Part shown: piece after piece, positions 59,713 to 64,000 of the stretch
Layout of the letters: each line of letters starts with the position of its first letter
Numbering within the stretch: position 1 is the first letter of the stretch
Source of the DNA: Siphlonurus alternatus
Taxonomy: Eukaryota; Arthropoda; Insecta; Ephemeroptera; Siphlonuridae
Length of the DNA: 64,000 nt
Assembly: GCA_949825025.1 (NCBI GenBank)
Contig: OX463778.1
Coordinates: forward strand, 11,851,671 to 11,915,670
Direction: 5' to 3'
Made by a program: the position numbers and the translations under genes
The notes under the pieces: generated by a model
Told to the model about the DNA's origin: nothing
The model's database searches: none
The model's input: the letters and a program-made list of their open reading frames with translations, nothing else

Positions 59713-60837
59713 GTCTGACGTGAATTCATGTTCTTATGGAGGAGCATTCAACTACAACGATGCATATAATTGATATACCAATTAACTGGCTTCAACAATA
59801 CTTTCTTTATAACAATTGGTTCAAGGGGATGTGATTAATCCAAACATGTTATCTCATTTTACATAATATATCCGTTTATTGTTAAAAATATGTGTTTGAT
59901 TTTATTTACAGTGTTTTAAAATATAAATTTCTATATCTTTAACAGTGTTTCACATATTGTTTTCCACATTATTTTACAGAATAAAAATTATAATATACAT
60001 GCTTAAAAGTTTAGTAAAAATTATAGGTAAAACCATTTATATAGTAACAAATCTGCTAGTATAGTAATGTAAATAAAGAGAAATTACTGAAATTAGTGTA
60101 ATGCATACATTACATTACCCAACAAAACACAAATTCATTATGTATCATAAAAGCAGTACATTTCTGCAGCAGATATTATTTTTGTACCGTAAATAGTAAA
60201 TATATTATTTAATTATATTTCAATAGCAATGACCAAAGAAAAGCAAAAGGTAAAAGCCATAACAACTGTAATCTCCTTCATCCTCAAAATGTTGGTATGA
60301 TACACGCCTAATATCAAGATAAATATATATATATATTAGGTCCAAACGGTGATCTAGGATATCTTTCAATTATAACATGCCAATTCCTAGCTGCTGCCAA
60401 TATTACTTGTATATATTTTATTCCTGAGCATACAAGTAAAACAATTGAGGTTCAATAAGTATTAACAGAATAAGTGTTACCTGACTACCAATATTATGGA
60501 GTGGATATACAATTCCGTCTTTTTAACAGCTTTGCAAAATCGGACTATTAATTATTGCAGTAGTAAACGCATTGCTGTCACTTTCCTAGTAATATTGGTC
60601 AGCTTGCTTAGGAAAATATATTAGCATAAATTTGAAGGCTATCTGAGAATATTTCTTGCAGAGTTGATTTAGACAACATCTATAACCCTCCCCAACAGTA
60701 AAATTAGTAGCATTACAGCAAATATATTTTGAGCAAAAGACTCACCTAGTGAAATCACCTAAATATGAAACTAGCTAAGATAGCTGCTGCAATAACCAAG
60801 GGCTGTTAATTCAGCACTTTTAAGGGTTAGGTAGCTC

Positions 60838-61155
60838 GCCCAATGTTAAAAAAAAATCCCACACATGAAAATTATAAAAAAAAATTAAAAATTTCTCTAC
60901 ATATACACATATATCTTATCAGTGTCTAAAATATCAGGTATACAATATTTTTGAGCTATGAATTTTTAAAGTTGACTAACATGGAGAAATGGAAGTTCCA
61001 TGTTAAATAGTCAACTTTAAAAATTCATAATTTATAAAACTATAGCTCAAATTTGTATACCTGATATTTTAGCTACTGATAGGGGATGTAGAGGATCGAG
61101 AAAATTTTAAATTTTTTTCATAATTTTTATGTGTGGGATTTTTTTAACATTGGCC
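60838..61155. repeat. Large palindrome O
   Basis: CCAATGTTAAAAAAAAATCCC at the left (first 20 bases) is mirrored by GGGATTTTTTTAACATTGG. Arms continue through CACACATGAAAATTATAA and AAATATCAGGTATACAA to a centre near GGAGAAATGGAAGTTCC. About 318 bp. Confidence 0.75.
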
Positions 61156-61309
61156 GTGTCATCTTACACTTATTAATGTCCAGAAAGAGGCACAAAAACA
61201 TTGATTTAATACCAAAAATGGTCCCAATTATGACCATGCATGCATAGTTAGGTTTTTTTTCATATCTCATGCATCAATTTAATTGTATTTTATTTTCAAT
61301 CTTTTTATA

Positions 61310-61495
61310 CAGTAAAAACTTGTTATTAGGTAACTTGTTATAAGGTAAAAACTCGATATTGAGTAACGGAGTAAAGGTCCCTAGAAATTAATTAGTATTG
61401 CAGGTATAGGAAAAACTTGATAAAAGGTAAACTCGATATAAGGTAAACCCAATTTCCTGGGTCCCTTGACTTTACGTAATAACAAGTTTTTACTG
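61310..61495. mobile_element. MITE family F, copy 4 (best preserved)
   Basis: CAGTAAAAACTTGTTATTAG and TAATAACAAGTTTTTACTG, with TA next to both ends. Confidence 0.8.
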
Positions 61496-61929
61496 TATCA
61501 TATTAATTACTTATGCGTAGTTAAATTGTAGAAAATAGTACTGATTTCATTGACCCATACGTAAGATACAGGAAAGTTAATTTGAGCTTTATATTTTGTT
61601 TCCTAGAGAGAATATAGAATTAATGATAATATGTGCCTTTAAATACAATACAAGATGCCTGAGTCTAATGACAAGTTTAAGTCAACAATTTTTTTGTTTA
61701 TTTACATGAGTACTTTAATTATGCACCATCAAACTTTTTGTCAAGGAGAGTGTGAAATTTACTGCATTAAATATATTCACCATAAGAGCTGAACATTTTG
61801 TAAAATATATGAGACCGATAGACACAAAAGCAGGTATTTGATATACAGAAGAGAATATTTTCAATGTTTAAAACTTGTGTCTTGTTATGAATGTCACATG
61901 TCTGCTTTTGTGTCTCGAGCTCTCTTTGA

Positions 61930-62125
61930 TATACATGACGGCACAAATTTTACTTCTGCCTCATTTGCTGGGACTGCAGCTCCTAGAGACAAAGAGATTT
62001 GAAATTTTGGGAGAAGTAAGAAGAGGACACAGTCTAACCATCCCGAAAAGTTCACCACCTCTATAAACTTCGTGGCAATGCCTACAAACAGAACAGGGGT
62101 AAAGTTTGTGTTGTCCGGAGGTGTA
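61930..62125. repeat. Dispersed repeat N, copy 4
   Basis: GACGGCACAAATTTTACTTC, GGGACTGCAGCTCCTAGAGA and, inverted at the right, GGGGTAAAGTTTGTGTTGTC match copy 1. Confidence 0.5.
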
Positions 62126-62397
62126 TGTCTTAAACATATGTAATCAACTATAACAAATATTTAAAAAAACATGTAGGTGCAATAAACATTTCAACATCAA
62201 ATTTAAATGTACACAATTTTTTTTTATACATTAATTTAATTATTGAACCTATAGGTTATGCAAACATTTGACATATCAAACACACCCTGTTTTGATTCTA
62301 AATATACAGGCATATTTCGTATTGAGCCGTCATAATATTATATTATAATGTACACATTTGGACAACAAAAACTTTACTGATACATAAGCTCTGTTTG

Positions 62398-62508
62398 TAA
62401 ATACACAATCAGAAAGATGCAATTTTTATTGATGAACCTTATGTTCCATGTGCATAAGGTTCATCTTTAAAAATTGATTCTCTCTGATTGTGTATTTACG
62501 AACAGAGC
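62398..62508. mobile_element. MITE family C, copy 3
   Basis: GCTCTGTTTGTAAATACACA and TGTGTATTTACGAACAGAGC between TA flanks; 111 bp. Confidence 0.8.
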
Positions 62509-63494
62509 TATAGACCGAGTGATCTTACCAAGCGGAGGTAAAGTTTATGTTGTCCTGCAGTGTGCATGTACCAGTTATAGAAAATAATGGAAAATTTATT
62601 TTAGGGAAAAGGACTAGTAAACAAACTTCTTTCGTTGTGTCCTTAGTTTTGGCATCCATCTGGTTACCTTGCCTTCCCTTATTCTAGCAAAAGCAGTAAA
62701 TTATTTAAAACAGTATAAACAATACAATTAATAGTAAAATTATGATACACCCTATATAGATACAACTATTTTTTAAAATATACAATAAAATCGTCACAGC
62801 CATAAATTTTATTTATAATTAGACACAAATGAACTACAAAACCCATCATAGGACTTGGAAATGAGTTGCAGGCGTCACAAAGAGTGTAATGTACGTAGTT
62901 TATGAACTTAAAATGTGAAAATTTTATGCAGGGTATATTTTAAGTTCTTGCCGTTAATTACTAAAATAATTTTATCCCCCCAGCCCCCCACACGAATGTT
63001 TAAAGTGTTAAAATTTATGTACTGTATGTATTGTAATGCTTTTACTACAATAATATCTCCTTTGAAAATTAGAAAATAACTAGCAACAGTTTGAACTTAA
63101 AAAACACCCTATTGTCAAAATAAAACTGACGCTTAATACTTGACAGTAGCATCCATTTGGTTGGCACAGTGGAATGTTCAAATGGAACTAGTACAAGCAT
63201 TCATCTGATTGATAGGCTCCTAGAAAACATTAATTCAATTGAACTAGGGGCCAAAAATTGAGTGGGTCAATTAGTCTCCAGCAGGCTGGATTGATTCTTA
63301 CACTTACTATTAAGTAAGGCCTATCAATTTCTCAATATACTCTGAACTTTATAAACTTTAAAACATAATAACATGCAATTGACCACAGTACATCTTATTT
63401 TTCATCCTAGCACTCCCTAATGCTCCTTCTGTACAGTTTCCATTTCCCTTTGCTTGTTTCTTCTACAGTGAAACAAATGTTGGTTGCGTAGATC

Positions 63495-63795
63495 TCACGA
63501 GTTTTTGAGCAGCTGTTCTAGTTGCTCGACCAGCTGGGAGAAGCTTGGTCGCTGATGACTATCTGCATTCCAGCACGGCACCAGCAGAGTGCGGTACAGT
63601 CCTTGGGAGCAGCGAGCCGGGCAGCTGAGGCGCTGGCCAGCCTCGAGTGCCGTCAGCAGCTGCTGAGTCTCCTCCTCAGCAACGCCCAGTCGAGGGTCTT
63701 CACCCAGCGAGAACATCTCAAAGAGAGTCACGCCGTACGACCATACGTCGGAGCTCAGAGAGAATTTGCCATCACGAAGGCTCTCAGGAGCATAC
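63495..63795 (-). CDS. JAK-like tyrosine kinase, last exon (kinase C-lobe), partial
   Basis: On the minus strand an acceptor GTGTTTAG is followed by a frame opening YAPESLRDGKFSLSSDVWSY, then GVTLFEMFSLGEDP, GQRLSCPARC, CWNADSHQRPSF and the end LEQLLKNS with stop TGA at 63495-63497. These are subdomains VIII (APE), IX (DVWSYG) and XI (CW..RP) of a tyrosine kinase C-lobe. APESL followed by DVWSYG and the short tail directly after the kinase domain fit JAK (hopscotch) JH1 best; FAK, ACK or SYK types have longer tails or different APE contexts. The family choice is from memory and the rest of the gene is beyond the window. Confidence 0.7.
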
Positions 63796-64000
63796 CTAAA
63801 CACACAAGGGAGTCGTTATATGAGATCTCTAGAAAACTAAAAATAATTTATCATATTAAAAGAATTATCTAGTTATTTAAATGTTCATAGAAGCAAATGA
63901 AGAGAAATCAAAGGATTTGCTTGAAACTTTTTCTTTAAATATGAATAAAATTTTGGCTTATGATTTCAGTAATTTGTCTTAAACAAAGTTTCATCTTTAC

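Larger units (their letters stand above)
59481..63494. other. Convergent NGLY1/JAK-like intergenic region
   Basis: No exon seen. MITE B3, palindrome O (60838-61155), MITE F4, repeat N and MITE C3 occupy part of it. 59713-60837 and 62566-63494 hold nothing I can name; the right part should include the 3' UTR of the minus-strand kinase (a minus-strand AATAAA is at 62808-62813). Confidence 0.6.

Noticed and set aside
63522..63872. 116-codon plus-strand frame over the kinase exon
   Set aside because: Antisense shadow of the JAK-like exon on the minus strand.

Overview
The window is eukaryotic nuclear DNA from a bilaterian, most likely a non-insect arthropod such as a crustacean. Genes are split by long, AT-rich introns packed with palindromic MITEs. 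The casein kinase 1 gamma tail resembles, from memory, Drosophila gilgamesh, and an MMADHC (vitamin B12) gene is present, which insects such as Drosophila are thought to lack. Species cannot be fixed from sequence alone.

Layout, left to right. (1) 1-1434, plus strand: last exons of HERC1 (HECT E3 ligase). (2) 3317-9563, minus strand: a complete six-exon MMADHC gene (280 aa), convergent with HERC1; its first intron holds two tail-to-tail LINE reverse-transcriptase fragments. (3) 9564-10577: a shared 1 kb head-to-head promoter interval. (4) 10578-48932, plus strand: a CSNK1G/gilgamesh kinase gene (about 466 aa) spread over 38 kb, with a pair of mutually exclusive kinase-domain exons (35805-35956 and 37666-37814) and in-frame cassette exons. 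(5) 53878-59480, plus strand: NGLY1 (peptide:N-glycanase, 617 aa, seven exons). (6) 63495-63795, minus strand: the last exon of a JAK-like tyrosine kinase. The genes are unrelated in pathway; they are neighbours, not an operon.

Between the exons at least a dozen inverted-repeat families recur, several nested inside each other, including TTAA-flanked (piggyBac-type), TA-flanked (mariner or pogo-type) and 8-bp-TSD (hAT-type) elements. The most striking object is in the last NGLY1 intron: a 784-bp insertion (58384-59167) with a 13-bp target-site duplication, two long inverted arms and, in the right arm, a complete hammerhead ribozyme core (59049-59115); the left arm carries a slightly damaged copy on the other strand. 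This fits a Penelope-like or retrozyme-like retroelement. All splice sites were chosen by eye from GT/AG signals, frame continuity and remembered protein families; no transcript evidence was available.
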